Source: Zoogloea sp. LCSB751 (GTDB taxonomy: Bacteria; Pseudomonadota; Gammaproteobacteria; Burkholderiales; Rhodocyclaceae). From it: a stretch of DNA of 64,000 nt. Every line of letters starts with the position of its first letter. Positions within the stretch are counted from its first letter, which is position 1. Where the stretch lies: assembly GCF_002028455.1 (NCBI RefSeq), contig NZ_MWUM01000019.1, positions 1 to 64,000 on the forward strand. Reading direction: 5' to 3'. Position numbers and translations under genes: made by a program. The notes under the pieces were generated by a model. The model was not told the DNA's origin. It ran no database searches and saw only the letters and a program-made list of their open reading frames with translations. Of the stretch, positions 18,171 to 30,109 are shown in pieces.

Positions 18171-18743
18171 TCAACTGCTTCGCGGCAGCACCGTCAGCAC
18201 CCGCACGATGAAGGCGTGAAACTCCTTCATGTAGTTGCTCAGGAACTGCTCCGTCGATGGATCCGTCACCTGTCCGTCTTCGGTGATGAGGCCGGGCTTG
18301 AACTGGATGTAGGCCTCGACGGTATTCATCAGCGGCGCATTACAGAAGCACAGCACGCCACGCAGGCTCTGCTGCGCCACCGCCGTGCCGATGGCGCCGG
18401 GCGAGGTGCCGATCACCGCGGCCGGCTTGCGGGCGAAGGAGTTGTTGCCCCACGGGCGGCTGGCCCAGTCGATGGCATTCTTCAGGCCGCCCGGGATCGA
18501 GCGGTTGAATTCCGGCGTAACGAAGAGGATGGCGTCGGAATCGATGATGGCCTGCTTGAAGCTGCATGCCACCGGTGGAAAATCGGCGTCGTAATCCTGG
18601 CTGTAAAGCGGCAGTTCCCGGATCGGAATTTCGGTCAATTCCAGCTCGGGAGGCGCCAGGCGCACCAGGGCCCTGGCCAGCAGGCGATTGATTGAGGTGC
18701 TGGAGAGACTGCCGACGAAATAGCCAACTTTGTACGTGCTCAT
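18171..18743 (-). CDS. NADPH-dependent FMN reductase (ChrR/YieF-like)
   Basis: A 190-residue flavodoxin-like reductase. GSLSSTSINRLLARAL (about 11-26) is the FMN phosphate loop, and FVTPEFNRSIPGGLKNAIDW (about 75-94) is the family's PEYNxSxPGxLKNAIDW. GTSPGAIGTA is the third binding loop. Members reduce quinones, chromate or other electrophiles and limit oxidative stress. Start 18743 (MSTYKVGYFVGS) is the family start; it is convergent with the lipid operon. Confidence 0.9.
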   Translation of the reverse strand: MSTYKVGYFVGSLSSTSINRLLARALVRLAPPELELTEIPIRELPLYSQDYDADFPPVACSFKQAIIDSDAILFVTPEFNRSIPGGLKNAIDWASRPWGNNSFARKPAAVIGTSPGAIGTAVAQQSLRGVLCFCNAPLMNTVEAYIQFKPGLITEDGQVTDPSTEQFLSNYMKEFHAFIVRVLTVLPRSS

Positions 18744-18967
18744 GCGAATCTCCTTGCAGCGTAGAACGGGTTTGTATTCCGCTTGCTGTCGATGGACCGG
18801 TCGCGGGCGGGATGGTTGTCGTCGGCGGTACTGCGGGTCTTCCGACATGAATCACCATAGGCGTAACCCGCCCCATTGGCAACGCGAACCACAGTGCGCA
18901 TGACCGGCACTCGGCTAAAGCGGTGTCCTGGCATACGCCCCCGGATAAAAGCAGTCTCGGTCCGCCA

Positions 18968-18996
18968 GCCGGGTGCCGGCTCGGCGGGCACCCGGC
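18968..18996 (-). terminator. GC-rich hairpin downstream of the chemoreceptor gene
   Basis: GCCGGGTGCC (18968-18977) pairs with GGCACCCGGC (18987-18996), a perfect 10-bp stem with a 9-base loop. It lies 14 bases past the chemoreceptor stop on the minus strand. A TTTTAT stretch follows about 18 bases later, so termination strength is uncertain. Confidence 0.45.
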
Positions 18997-19010
18997 ACCT
19001 CCACGACTGA

Positions 19011-21176
19011 CTAACTCCGAATCCGGAAGCGCCCGACCAGCCCGACCAGATTCGTCGCTTGTTGACGCAACATGACCGACGCACGCGAACAGATCTCGGC
19101 GTCAGTGCTGTTGCCGTTGGTCACGCGGTCGATCTCACCCAGTCCGATCGACACTTCCGAAAAGCCGGCAGCCTGCTCCTGCGAGGCCAGCGAAATCTCG
19201 GACAGCAAGTTCGATACCTGTGTGGTCGCATTGACGATTTCACCTAATGCGCCGGCCGTCGTATCGGCAATGGCTGCACCGCGGCGAGTCTTTTCGGCGG
19301 AGCCGGCAATCAGACTGGAGGCACGCTTTGCTGCTTCCGCACTGCGCGTCGCCAGGTTACGAACCTCATCTGCGACAACCGCGAAACCGCGCCCATGTTC
19401 CCCGGCCCGGGCGGCTTCAATTGCGGCGTTCAGCGCGAGAAGATTGGTCTGCGTCGTTATCTCGTCGATGACCCGGATGATCTCGTTGATACTGACGCCG
19501 GCCTGTTCTATCTCGCCCATTGCCAAGATCATTTCACCCATGTGCGTGCTGGCGCTTACCGCGGAGGTTTGCGCAGCCTTCGACAAACTGTCCGCCTGGC
19601 CAGCATTGTCGGCATTGTCGCGAGTCGTGGAGGTCAGCTGTTGCATCGCTGCGCCGATCTCGGTCACCGACGATGCGGACTTGGCTGCGCCTGTCGACAA
19701 TCCATTGCTGAGATCCGACACCTGCTCGGCACTGGCGGTGATTTCTCTCGCCCCACTCTGCAATTGCCCAACTACATCATTCAGGTTATCCAGCATCCGC
19801 TGGAGCGCCATGCCCAGTTGATCCCTGTCCGACGCGAGATCGATCCGAATATTGAGATCTCCCTGAGATATCCTTTCGGCAATATCGGCCTGGGCCTGCA
19901 AACGAGCCGCCATGTCGTTAAGCGCCACCCCCAGACGGCCGACTTCGTCGTCAGAGCCACTCTCGACGCGACTGGAAAAGTCCCCCTGACGAATGGTATT
20001 GGCCAGCCGTTCGGCCTCACGAATAGGACGGGCCAGGGAAGCGGCCGCAAACCACAGGAAAGTCGTTCCTCCCAAGGCCGCCAACAAGCCGACCAATACC
20101 TGCCAGCCGGTGTACGCTCTGGCCTGAGCTGCAAGATTGTTGTCCAGCGCATAGGCTTCGGCCAGCACGACCTCCTTGCTGACGCGGATCAACACCGCCC
20201 ACGGCTTGCCGGTCCGCCCGAGTTGAATCGGCGCCATTGCCGTAATCAAACCAGTGCTCTCTTCAAGGCGGGCTTCGGATTTGCCCGCCCTGATATCGGC
20301 CACCAATGCAGACACATCCTTGCCAGGCATCAATTCCTGCAAGGGCTTGCCGATCATTTCCGGCTTTTCGCTGTCGGCGACAATCAAGCCCATGTTGCTG
20401 ACGATCAACACTTCGGCTTTTCCGCCGAACAGACCTCGATCGGCCTGCTGGGACAACTCCTGCACGAAGTTCAAGTTGTAATCGGTTCCCGCTACGCCGA
20501 CAAACTTGCCGTTCACCATGATGGGTACGGAGAGCGTCGTCAGCCAGACCTGGTTGCCCTGGACGATATAAGGGAAGGGATCGAGCACGCTTTCCGTGTT
20601 TGTGTCCCGCGGCCCGATGTACCAGCCGCCCTTGAGCACACCGTTCGGATGCTTGTCCATGGTGTCGTATTCGACCAGCGGCTGAACTGCAATATTGCCT
20701 TTGGCATCACGATTCCAATAGGGTGTAAAGCGCCCCGTCCTTTCGTTATTTCCGGCCTGTCCGGTACGGAACTGGTCATCGCGACCGTCCAGGGCATTCG
20801 GTTCCCAGCAAGAATACGTGCCGTTGAAGTCAGGATTGTTCTTCAGCACATTCAACAGCACTGCATTGATCTGGCCGCGCCCCAGGCTCAGACCATTTTC
20901 CTTTTTCCCCAGTTCGAAGACATGCGCCATGGTCCGCGCCGCATCAAGCGCTACATCAAACTTTGCCTGAATGATGCCGGCCTGAGTTCCGGCAATACCT
21001 TTGAGGCTGGTAAGTGTGTTTTCCTTAACCAGTCCGCTGACGCGCTCGCTGACGAGTTGCTGGGTGTCACGCGATGAGTACACCCCGAAACCCACCGTAG
21101 ATATCACTGAAGCAACGAGACACGCCCCGGCGACAGCAGAAATACGATGCTGGATCGATTGAAATTTGATAGCCAT
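19011..21176 (-). CDS. Methyl-accepting chemotaxis protein with dCache sensor
   Basis: A 721-residue transmembrane chemoreceptor. It has one membrane helix at about 13-32, a large periplasmic dCache domain (about 40-330, with GTYSCWEPNALDGRDDQ and VPIMVNGKFVGVAGTDYNL), a second helix near 350 (WQVLVGLLAALGGTTFLWF), HAMP, and a signalling hairpin with the invariant tip ITTQTNLLALNAAIEAARAG. It passes ligand occupancy to CheA/CheW. ATG 21176 is chosen because AAGGGGAA stands just upstream. No che genes are in the window. Confidence 0.93.
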   Translation of the reverse strand: MAIKFQSIQHRISAVAGACLVASVISTVGFGVYSSRDTQQLVSERVSGLVKENTLTSLKGIAGTQAGIIQAKFDVALDAARTMAHVFELGKKENGLSLGRGQINAVLLNVLKNNPDFNGTYSCWEPNALDGRDDQFRTGQAGNNERTGRFTPYWNRDAKGNIAVQPLVEYDTMDKHPNGVLKGGWYIGPRDTNTESVLDPFPYIVQGNQVWLTTLSVPIMVNGKFVGVAGTDYNLNFVQELSQQADRGLFGGKAEVLIVSNMGLIVADSEKPEMIGKPLQELMPGKDVSALVADIRAGKSEARLEESTGLITAMAPIQLGRTGKPWAVLIRVSKEVVLAEAYALDNNLAAQARAYTGWQVLVGLLAALGGTTFLWFAAASLARPIREAERLANTIRQGDFSSRVESGSDDEVGRLGVALNDMAARLQAQADIAERISQGDLNIRIDLASDRDQLGMALQRMLDNLNDVVGQLQSGAREITASAEQVSDLSNGLSTGAAKSASSVTEIGAAMQQLTSTTRDNADNAGQADSLSKAAQTSAVSASTHMGEMILAMGEIEQAGVSINEIIRVIDEITTQTNLLALNAAIEAARAGEHGRGFAVVADEVRNLATRSAEAAKRASSLIAGSAEKTRRGAAIADTTAGALGEIVNATTQVSNLLSEISLASQEQAAGFSEVSIGLGEIDRVTNGNSTDAEICSRASVMLRQQATNLVGLVGRFRIRS

Positions 21177-21439
21177 AACTTTCCCCTTGAGCACTTTCCT
21201 GTGCAACACCTATTTCTAAAGTGTTATGAATTTCAACGGTACTGCTCCATAACCAGACACTTGCCATGCCTATGGGCCAATCTGAATAGCGTCAGGCTTG
21301 TATCGCAAAGTTAATGCCATGCGGCCCTGCCCTCCTGCGCATAAAGGCTGCACCTGTAACGATGGACGGGTTTCTGAATGACCAGATTGCCTGCGACGAC
21401 GTGAAAATCGCCGGTAAGAAGCGCAAGGGAAAATGAAAA

Positions 21440-21474
21440 GCGGCACACCGGCCTCGATGAAGGCGGTGTGCCGC
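21440..21474 (-). terminator. Rho-independent terminator downstream of katG
   Basis: On the minus strand GCGGCACACCG pairs with CGGTGTGCCGC (11 bp; plus coordinates 21464-21474 and 21440-21450), and the transcript then runs into TTTTCATTTTCC. It is about 180 bases past the katG stop. The rest of 21177-21654 holds no gene that I can support. Confidence 0.7.
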
Positions 21475-21654
21475 AGATTGAGGTCACCCGTTACGGTCAG
21501 GGCCGAAGCGCGGTGAGCTAGGTTTTCCCGGCCCGTATCGACTGGGAATATGTGTCCACTGCCATACCGGTGAAGCGGGCCAGGTTGATGGAAAGCTGCA
21601 GCACCAATTGCGTTCAGGTGCATTCAGCCATCGGGCCAACCCGGGTGGTGAGGC

Positions 21655-23850
<2,196 letters not shown>

Positions 23851-24008
23851 GAGTGTCTCCTTCTCGTTTTACAAACGGACAAGCTCTACCTGTAGGTCAG
23901 CTTAGCAGTCGCTCGCAACGATACCCATTTGCTTTGCCTGATCTCGACGATATACGGCAACTATCCTTGCCCGGAGAGTCCGTGCCCGGCCATTGCAGCG
24001 CCCGTATT

Positions 24009-25130
24009 TCAGCAGCAGACAGCACCGCTCTCCGGTTGGGCGCCCTCCCCGTCAGTATCCGCATAAGTGCGCTGGATTTCATCGATGCGGGGAAGACAGG
24101 TGAGGAAACTGCGTACCACCTCCGGGTCGAAGTGGGTCCCGCTGCTCGCCAAGATGTGCCCAATGGCTTCCTCCTTGGACCAGGCCGGCTTGTAGGGGCG
24201 CTTCGAGATGAGGGCGTCAAAAACGTCGCAGATTGCGGCAATCCGCCCCTCGAGCGGAATCTCGCTACCTCGCAGGCCGATGGGGTAACCCGAGCCATCC
24301 CACTTCTCGTGGTGCGTGAGCGCGATCCGCCTGGCCATCCCGATGACCTCGGCAGGGTGCTCCGGGATGATGTCCCCACCGATTTCCGGGTGCTGTCGCA
24401 TTACAGAGAGTTCGTCGGCAGTCAAACGACCCGGCTTCAGCAGGATGCAGTCGGGCACGCCGATCTTGCCGACATCGTGGAGCGGGCTTGCCACCCGCAG
24501 CATCTCGGCCCATCGGGCGTCCTTTCCATACGAAAGGGCCACCGCCTCGCACATGCGGCTCATGCGGAGGATGTGTTCACCGGTCTCGTTGTCCCGATAT
24601 TCCCCCGCGCGCGCCAGGCTCATGTTCAACTGGTGGGCCATTTCTTCCACGTGGGACAGCATGGTGTCGTAATAGACATAGGTCGCCAGCCCCATGTCCA
24701 TGAACACCACATTGGTCACTGCATTCATGTAGCGCAGGCGGGTTTCCCGGCTGTCGGGTATGGCCTCCTGCACGATGCGGGTCAGCTCGTTCAGGACAAT
24801 GGCGTACGCCCCCATGTAAAGCCTGAGATCGACCCCCAACTGGTGATGCGCCTTGCCTATGCGTCTGGCCGCCTCCAGGTAATGGTCGTCGAAATTGCCG
24901 GCAAACACGTGCTTCAGCCAGTGCTCCTTCTGGCTCCGCCGGGCCCGAGCGAGCGTGTCCTCGTCTCGAAATGCCTGCGCGGATGCCGTACAGGCACGCA
25001 GCCTCTCGTACAGCACGTCCAGAATTGAATCGATATGGGCCTCGATGAGCGGAAGAAATTCCCTTAGGGTGTCCGAAACATTCCCGTCAATAGAAAGGAA
25101 TTCAAACCACTGATTCAACTTCATTTGCAT
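24009..25130 (-). CDS. Globin-coupled HD-GYP cyclic-di-GMP phosphodiesterase
   Basis: A 373-residue cytosolic protein. Residues about 1-165 form a protoglobin sensor: LNQWFEFLSIDGNVSDTLREFL, and KAHHQLGVDLRLYMGAY with His95/His96 as the probable proximal haem ligand. Residues about 180-350 form an HD-GYP domain with H218-D219 in SPLHDVGKIGVPD and HHEKWDGSGYP (273-283). It should hydrolyse cyclic di-GMP in response to oxygen or NO. The tail ends in CC. The start could also be ATG 25124. The oxygen response is inference from the globin. Confidence 0.9.
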   Translation of the reverse strand: MQMKLNQWFEFLSIDGNVSDTLREFLPLIEAHIDSILDVLYERLRACTASAQAFRDEDTLARARRSQKEHWLKHVFAGNFDDHYLEAARRIGKAHHQLGVDLRLYMGAYAIVLNELTRIVQEAIPDSRETRLRYMNAVTNVVFMDMGLATYVYYDTMLSHVEEMAHQLNMSLARAGEYRDNETGEHILRMSRMCEAVALSYGKDARWAEMLRVASPLHDVGKIGVPDCILLKPGRLTADELSVMRQHPEIGGDIIPEHPAEVIGMARRIALTHHEKWDGSGYPIGLRGSEIPLEGRIAAICDVFDALISKRPYKPAWSKEEAIGHILASSGTHFDPEVVRSFLTCLPRIDEIQRTYADTDGEGAQPESGAVCC

Positions 25131-25233
25131 CGGAAAACCCGCTCAGACCCTGTTATGAAAAGAGCGAAATAAAAGCAATGACTGCACTATTTCGCCGAAC
25201 CTCGATTTTAAACGTCTGTAAAACGCCCCCCGG

Positions 25234-25247
25234 TTGATCGAAGTCAA
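25234..25247. promoter_or_regulatory. FNR/Anr-type box
   Basis: TTGATCGAAGTCAA differs at one base from the FNR-type palindrome TTGAT-N4-ATCAA. It stands in the 492-base gap between the globin-HD-GYP gene and the response-regulator gene, which face apart, so oxygen control of either is plausible. The rest of 25131-25622 shows no gene or further site that I can support. Confidence 0.4.
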
Positions 25248-25622
25248 ACGGCACGGAGCCTGTTTTCCGGATCGATATCATGCCCCGTTAAATAGTTATC
25301 GCCGGCGCACGCTTCGCGAAGCCTTGCACCAATCGCGCATATTGATGCCTGCTGCGGCGCTCCAGGTGATCCGCATGACAAATGTGCCCGCCCGGAGGGT
25401 TTCAGGTCAACCGCTTCGAGACGGATATTTGAAACCTGCGAGCTATTTGTTTCATTTCAGGCCTGCTGTCACGGCAACTGTCTTTCCCCGGAACATACCT
25501 GCCATGGCACGACTTTCCGAGTCGCCGTGATACCCTCCCATTTGATCCAGGTGCAACAAACCACATACGCCCGGACCGCCGACCAGAAGACTGAATCAGG
25601 GCTTGAGGAGCCAGGAATCGCC

Positions 25623-26750
25623 ATGGGTAAAAAGGTTCGTATCGCAGTTGTCGATGACAATGCTCCGCAACGGTTCATCCTGAGCAAACTGTTGGGCAAT
25701 GACTACGACGTCGAGGCTTTCGAGAGTGGGGATGCTTTTCTGGCCAGCACCGAAGCCTTTGCCGTCGTGCTGCTCGATATCGGCATGCCCGGCCTCGACG
25801 GCTACGACACCTGTCGGGCCTTGCGCAAGCGGCCTGGCGGCAACGCGGTGTCAGTCGTCTTCGTCTCAGCCCACGATACGGCGGACGACAGGGTCGCAGC
25901 CTATGAGGCAGGCGGCGACGATTACGTACTGAAACCGGTGGCTGCCCATGAACTGCGCCACAAATTGAGCAGCATCGTCGCCCACCGGGAGGCGATTCAT
26001 ACCCTCGCCCATCAATCGAACAAAGCGCAGGTTCTGGTGCAGAAGGCCTTCAGCAAGGTCGGCGATCTGGGCATGGTGGTGGACGCCCTGCGCAAGCTCG
26101 CAGCCCAGGGTAGCCATGAGGCCGTTGCCGACCTGTTGGTCAGTATTCTGAAGGCTTGGGATCTGAACGGTGCGGTACGGGTGATCGGTGAGGGCGGCCC
26201 GCTGGATCGCACCACCGACGGCCCGCTTTCGCCACTGGCGGCCTCCGTGCTCGCCACCCGGCGTGACTCGGGACATCTTTTCGAATTCGGCAGCCGTGCA
26301 CTTGTCACCTATCCGTACATCGCCATCCTCATCCACAACCTGCCGATCGACGAACCGGAACGGCGCGCCGGCCTGCGCGAGCATCTATCGACTCTGGCCG
26401 AATGTGCCGATCTGCGCATCCGTGATATCGCAGCCCTGAATGGCCAGCCCGCCCAGTCGAGCGACATCGGCCGCCAGCTGGCCGAACTGGGCCGCACGCT
26501 GGTACAGATCTCGGAACAAGGTCGCAACAATCTGTCCCAGGCCCAGCACCTGCTTGTCGAGCCGCTGGAAAACCTTGAGCGGGCCCTGGACAGCATGAGC
26601 CTGACGGATATTCAACGGGCCTATCTGGACGACTTGTTCAAAGGCGCCCTGGACGATCTGCATCGCTATTTCGACCGGGCCACCGACATCGACCTGGAGT
26701 TTCGGGAAATCGTGGGGCGGCTGTTGAAATTGGCCGCCAACGGGCACTGA
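25623..26750 (+). CDS. Response regulator with unassigned output domain
   Basis: A 375-residue protein. The receiver domain (1-120) has acidic D11-D12, phospho-acceptor D52 in LLDIGMPGLDG and K near 105 in DDYVLKPV. The remaining 250 residues lack DNA-binding, GGDEF, EAL or kinase motifs. They contain a helical Glu/Leu-rich part and a C-terminal coiled coil (LSQAQHLLVEPLENLERALD) resembling signal-relay or chemotaxis-type helices. ATG 25623 fits the MGKKVRIAVVDDN start. It lies beside c-di-GMP and Cache sensor genes, so it may relay from a hybrid kinase. Confidence 0.8.
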   Translation: MGKKVRIAVVDDNAPQRFILSKLLGNDYDVEAFESGDAFLASTEAFAVVLLDIGMPGLDGYDTCRALRKRPGGNAVSVVFVSAHDTADDRVAAYEAGGDDYVLKPVAAHELRHKLSSIVAHREAIHTLAHQSNKAQVLVQKAFSKVGDLGMVVDALRKLAAQGSHEAVADLLVSILKAWDLNGAVRVIGEGGPLDRTTDGPLSPLAASVLATRRDSGHLFEFGSRALVTYPYIAILIHNLPIDEPERRAGLREHLSTLAECADLRIRDIAALNGQPAQSSDIGRQLAELGRTLVQISEQGRNNLSQAQHLLVEPLENLERALDSMSLTDIQRAYLDDLFKGALDDLHRYFDRATDIDLEFREIVGRLLKLAANGH

Positions 26751-27041
26751 CCGAGAACTCGAATAGCGGCATCCCAGACAGGAAATACATCGCAACATCA
26801 CGCCTCGCTCCGGGCGGGAAATTCGAATATGAAAAAAATGAATCTCCCCGTCCATTAGACGCAGGGAAAACCCGGAGCCCATACCTGGCATATCCGTCAA
26901 TTGCCCAATTTGCAAGGGCAGGAATGGTCCACAGGCCTTTTCCGGCACGGAATGCCGGGAATCGTGTGCGCCATTGCACTACCTTCCTGCATTTATCGGG
27001 AATATGATGAGCAGAAAGGTTCATCGATCTTCCTCGAAGAA

Positions 27042-27767
27042 ATGCAGGAGACTCGAATCAGTTCCATTTATTTCATTTCGAAAGACCCCAAGGGCGTCAG
27101 CACAATAGACAGACGCGATCTGCTGATCCAGTTCCTGTCCATTTTCCTGCCGGTAGCGCTGATCGTTACCGGAGGCGCCTGGCTGTTGGGACGCTCTTCG
27201 GAACAGGCTGCGATCACGCCGATTCTTGCCCATGAGCAGGAGCACATATCGGCGGCCCGTCGCCGCCTGGAGGAAGACCTCGCGCTTCCTCTGAACCATA
27301 TTCACAGCCTGGTAACGGAAGCCCCCATCCGTAACGCTTACCTGTCTCCGTCCGGGGATACGCTGGCCGCCATGCAGGAGGCTTTCGTCACGCTGCTGTC
27401 CCGCAACCCGGGCTACAGCTCCGTTCGCTGGATCGATCAGGACGGCCAGGAACGGGTTCGCGTCGACTGGAACGGCATCAACGGCCGGCCCCTCCCGCGC
27501 GCCCAGCTCCAGAACAAGCGCGATCGCTACTTCTTCAAGGAGATCATGGAGATGCAGGGCAACCTGATCTACATCTCCCCCCTCGACCTGATGATGGAAG
27601 GCTCACGCATCGTGGAGCCCTACACGCCGACCCTCAGGGTCGGGCAACGGGTGTTTGACGAGCACGGCAAGGCGCGCGGCTTCCTGCTGATCAACCTGGC
27701 CGCACGCAACAACATCGACGCCTTCATCAAGAGCGCAGCACCCCTCGCATCCCGGCTGGGGGTATGA
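27042..27767 (+). CDS. Truncated membrane sensor: Cache domain without output
   Basis: About 241 residues. It has a cytoplasmic start (MQETRISSIYFISKDP), one membrane helix (about 25-48, LLIQFLSIFLPVALIVTGGAW) and the first subdomain of a double-Cache sensor (HEQEHISAARRRLEEDLALP, YSSVRWIDQDGQERVRVDW, RDRYFFKEIME, IYISPLDL). It then ends abruptly after AAPLASRLGV at TGA 27767. Full proteins of this type continue to a second membrane helix and a kinase or GGDEF domain. AT-rich unrelated DNA follows, so a 3' deletion is likely. The start is uncertain; reading is open back to 26901. Confidence 0.55.
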   Translation: MQETRISSIYFISKDPKGVSTIDRRDLLIQFLSIFLPVALIVTGGAWLLGRSSEQAAITPILAHEQEHISAARRRLEEDLALPLNHIHSLVTEAPIRNAYLSPSGDTLAAMQEAFVTLLSRNPGYSSVRWIDQDGQERVRVDWNGINGRPLPRAQLQNKRDRYFFKEIMEMQGNLIYISPLDLMMEGSRIVEPYTPTLRVGQRVFDEHGKARGFLLINLAARNNIDAFIKSAAPLASRLGV

Positions 27768-28044
27768 CCGGGATGAAGGGAAAACATATACATATCCCCT
27801 GGAAGTCAATGTTTTAAAAGGATTAAAAAATAACCATTTTTGATTTATTCGGCATAGTTCACGAGGCCGCAGACTCACCCACCCACCTCACAAGCCTCAC
27901 TTTGGCGGCGCGCACAACTCCTGCCAAGGCAGGATCACCGATCTCAGTAAGCTGATGGTCCGTCGTAACGGACTTTGCGATGCCCGCAATGCCTAGCAGT
28001 TGATGAATACGGGAACGAGGAAATGTGGTGCAGTGGCGGAAGGG

Positions 28045-28278
28045 TTACGCATCACTTGTTCGGCTCAAACTGACCGACAAGTCCACGCCCAGTACGACAG
28101 AAATCCGATGAAGAATCAGCAGCGATGGATTGGCGACCCCGCGCTCTAGTTGCGAGACGTAGGTTCGATCCACCTCGGCCTGCAAGGCCAGCGCCTCTTG
28201 AGATAGCCCAAGCCGCTTGCGAGATTGCTTGATCTCAGCGGCAAGGTCGGCACGAAGTTCGTCGAAAGATTTGACCAC
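28045..28278 (-). CDS. HipB-like XRE DNA-binding protein
   Basis: A 77-residue single-domain helix-turn-helix protein: LGLSQEALALQAEVDRTYVSQLERG (the XRE fold at about 23-47), followed by NPSLLILHRISVVLGVDLSVSL. Proteins of this size are antitoxin-like or phage-type regulators. No HipA or other toxin gene is adjacent; the next genes are in other orientations. The 277 bases before it (27768-28044) show nothing that I recognise. Confidence 0.85.
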   Translation of the reverse strand: MVKSFDELRADLAAEIKQSRKRLGLSQEALALQAEVDRTYVSQLERGVANPSLLILHRISVVLGVDLSVSLSRTSDA

Positions 28279-28429
28279 CGACGAACGATGCCGGTGGCGG
28301 GATTATCAATCCACGGAATATAATCTACACTCCATTCGATGGTTCCCCCTCGTTTGTTCCAATCCCCTCGCCCAGCCATTCGAGCCGTATAACCGGTGCG
28401 ATGGCTCTTCGCTGCCATGAGAGAGTCTG

Positions 28430-28879
28430 ATGTTTCTTACCGATAACGCCGCCCGTCATCCATTTGCCTCCCAGTTTTATGGTGATGGAATGAATGTCTG
28501 GAGAGCGGCCACTTTGGCTACGCTGGATGAATGGTTCTACTTGAATTGCTTGGTCAAATCTCCGGAAGGCGAATTCCCGGAGATCATCCTGATCTCCCAT
28601 CCCTCGCACGATCTGCTGTCGTTTCTCGATCAACGAAAAGATGACGTCACGGTTATCGACGTCCAACTCGTCAGCCCGCCGCACTTGAATGGCACACGGC
28701 GCTGGAAGATGGAACCACTGGTTCGGATTTGGAGAGATCCGTCGAACTCCTGGTCTCACCGATACGAAGTCGCAAATGGAAACCGGTACTACTCCATCCA
28801 AAATGATCGGGATAACACCGAATTCGAGCTTTGTCGGGAATTCACTTTAAGTGATGCGGTCGAGTCTGCGCCTGCATAG
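28430..28879 (+). CDS. Hypothetical protein
   Basis: A 149-residue soluble protein that I do not recognise. It begins MFLTDNAARHPFASQFYGDG, has several Trp and aromatic residues, and shows alternating strand-like segments (EIILISHPSHDLLSFL, VTVIDVQLVSPPHL, YSIQNDRDNTEFEL). No signal peptide, membrane helix or catalytic motif is visible. It stands alone between a HipB-like gene and a KfrA-like gene and may be a recently acquired cargo gene. Confidence 0.5.
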   Translation: MFLTDNAARHPFASQFYGDGMNVWRAATLATLDEWFYLNCLVKSPEGEFPEIILISHPSHDLLSFLDQRKDDVTVIDVQLVSPPHLNGTRRWKMEPLVRIWRDPSNSWSHRYEVANGNRYYSIQNDRDNTEFELCREFTLSDAVESAPA

Positions 28880-28964
28880 ATGGCCCGATCGGCTCGGACT
28901 CTGGAAGACGGCCAGTGAAATCTTCCAGGCCGGGTCGCATCTGCACTGATCCACTCACTTTGCG

Positions 28965-30023
28965 TCACGAGCCATGCGCTTGCGGCCCTTGCATTTTCTT
29001 GCGCCGCTCGGTGACCAGCTCGGCAACATCTCCCTGAATGCGCTCAATGATCGCCTCCAGGGCCGCTGCGGTAGCCTTGGAAGTTGCCAGATCCAGACTC
29101 ATTTGCTGCAGACGCTCTTCCAGCGCAGTGCGACTGGCTTCGAGGCCCTGATTTCGTTCGACGAGCTCGCCGATGCGTGCTTCGCGCTCAAGAGCCTGCT
29201 GCTCGACCTCATGCAGGCGTTGCTGGGCAAAGATGAGTTCATCCCGCTCCTTCTTGAGCGACTGATTCTCTGCCTTTGCCTGACGCAAGCTGGTGCTGGA
29301 TCCCGCCAATTCGCTCGCCAAGCGCGAGCATTCCTGGTGAGCGTGAATGAGCTCATGCTGCTTTTTGTTGCCGGCCTCCTGTTGGGCGCGAAGCTCTCCC
29401 TGCAGATAGGCCACCTGCTGTTCATGCTGGCGCAACTCCTGATCCCGCTGCTCTTTCACTGACTGCCTGAAATGCGCCAGGGCTTCACGGGAATTCTGGT
29501 GTTTTTCCTCCAGCGACTGCCGATGCTCTTCCTCGGCCGCCAGACGCTCTTGAAGATCCGCCACCTGTTGAACGAGCTGCGTGCGGATCAAGGTCTCATC
29601 GCGCAGCACCTTTTGCGTGTCCTTGTGTGCCTCCCGCTCACGCACAAGCGCGAGCTGACACGCCTCCAGTTGCTGGCGAAAGGACTCCGCCTCATCGGAG
29701 GCAGCCTTTGATTGCGCTTGGGCGTCTTGAAGGCGTTTGCTGTACCGTGTTTCTGCCTCGGACACTCTGGCATTTGCCTCTCCATGGAGGCGTTCAGCCA
29801 GTCGTCCCACCAGATCCAGCAAGGATTCGCTGACGGCCACCTTACTGCCCGTGACCGGACCTTCCTCCTCCTCGATCTCCTTCAGGTGGCGACTGATGGT
29901 GGTCCGCGACCCCGTATTTCCCAGCTCTACCCGAATGGCATCAATCGACGGGTGCTTGCCGAGGGCGATCAGCTTGTCCCGTGCTCGCACCACTTCGGAT
30001 TTGTAGATGCCTGCCCTGGCCAT
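28965..30023 (-). CDS. KfrA-like DNA-binding coiled-coil protein
   Basis: A 352-residue protein. The N-terminal domain (MARAGIYKSEVVRARDKLIALGKHPSIDAIRVELGNTGSRTTISRHL, read in pieces to about residue 48) matches the KfrA/plasmid-replication DNA-binding domain. After it comes an Ala/Glu/Gln-rich coiled coil to nearly the end. KfrA proteins bind their own promoter and help plasmid partition as filament-like coiled coils. Inverted repeats lie just upstream. Its presence suggests plasmid ancestry of this stretch. Confidence 0.85.
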   Translation of the reverse strand: MARAGIYKSEVVRARDKLIALGKHPSIDAIRVELGNTGSRTTISRHLKEIEEEEGPVTGSKVAVSESLLDLVGRLAERLHGEANARVSEAETRYSKRLQDAQAQSKAASDEAESFRQQLEACQLALVREREAHKDTQKVLRDETLIRTQLVQQVADLQERLAAEEEHRQSLEEKHQNSREALAHFRQSVKEQRDQELRQHEQQVAYLQGELRAQQEAGNKKQHELIHAHQECSRLASELAGSSTSLRQAKAENQSLKKERDELIFAQQRLHEVEQQALEREARIGELVERNQGLEASRTALEERLQQMSLDLATSKATAAALEAIIERIQGDVAELVTERRKKMQGPQAHGS

Positions 30024-30040
30024 GGTCTGCCTCTAATTTC

Positions 30041-30067
30041 GTACTGTATTACGTATCATGATAGTAC
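30041..30067. promoter_or_regulatory. Candidate autorepressor operator of the KfrA-like gene
   Basis: A perfect palindrome TATCATGATA (30054-30063) lies inside GTAC…GTAC flanks (30041-30044 and 30064-30067), 18 bases upstream of the KfrA-like start. KfrA-type repressors bind such AT-rich inverted repeats over their own promoters. Confidence 0.5.
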
Positions 30068-30109
30068 ATACTAAAAGTGGCGTCAGATTTTTCAAATTTC
30101 CTTGAAATC

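Noticed and set aside
19395..21077. A 560-codon open frame opposite the chemoreceptor gene
   Set aside because: It is antisense to a fully recognised gene, with no family resemblance and composition expected from GC-rich complementary reading.
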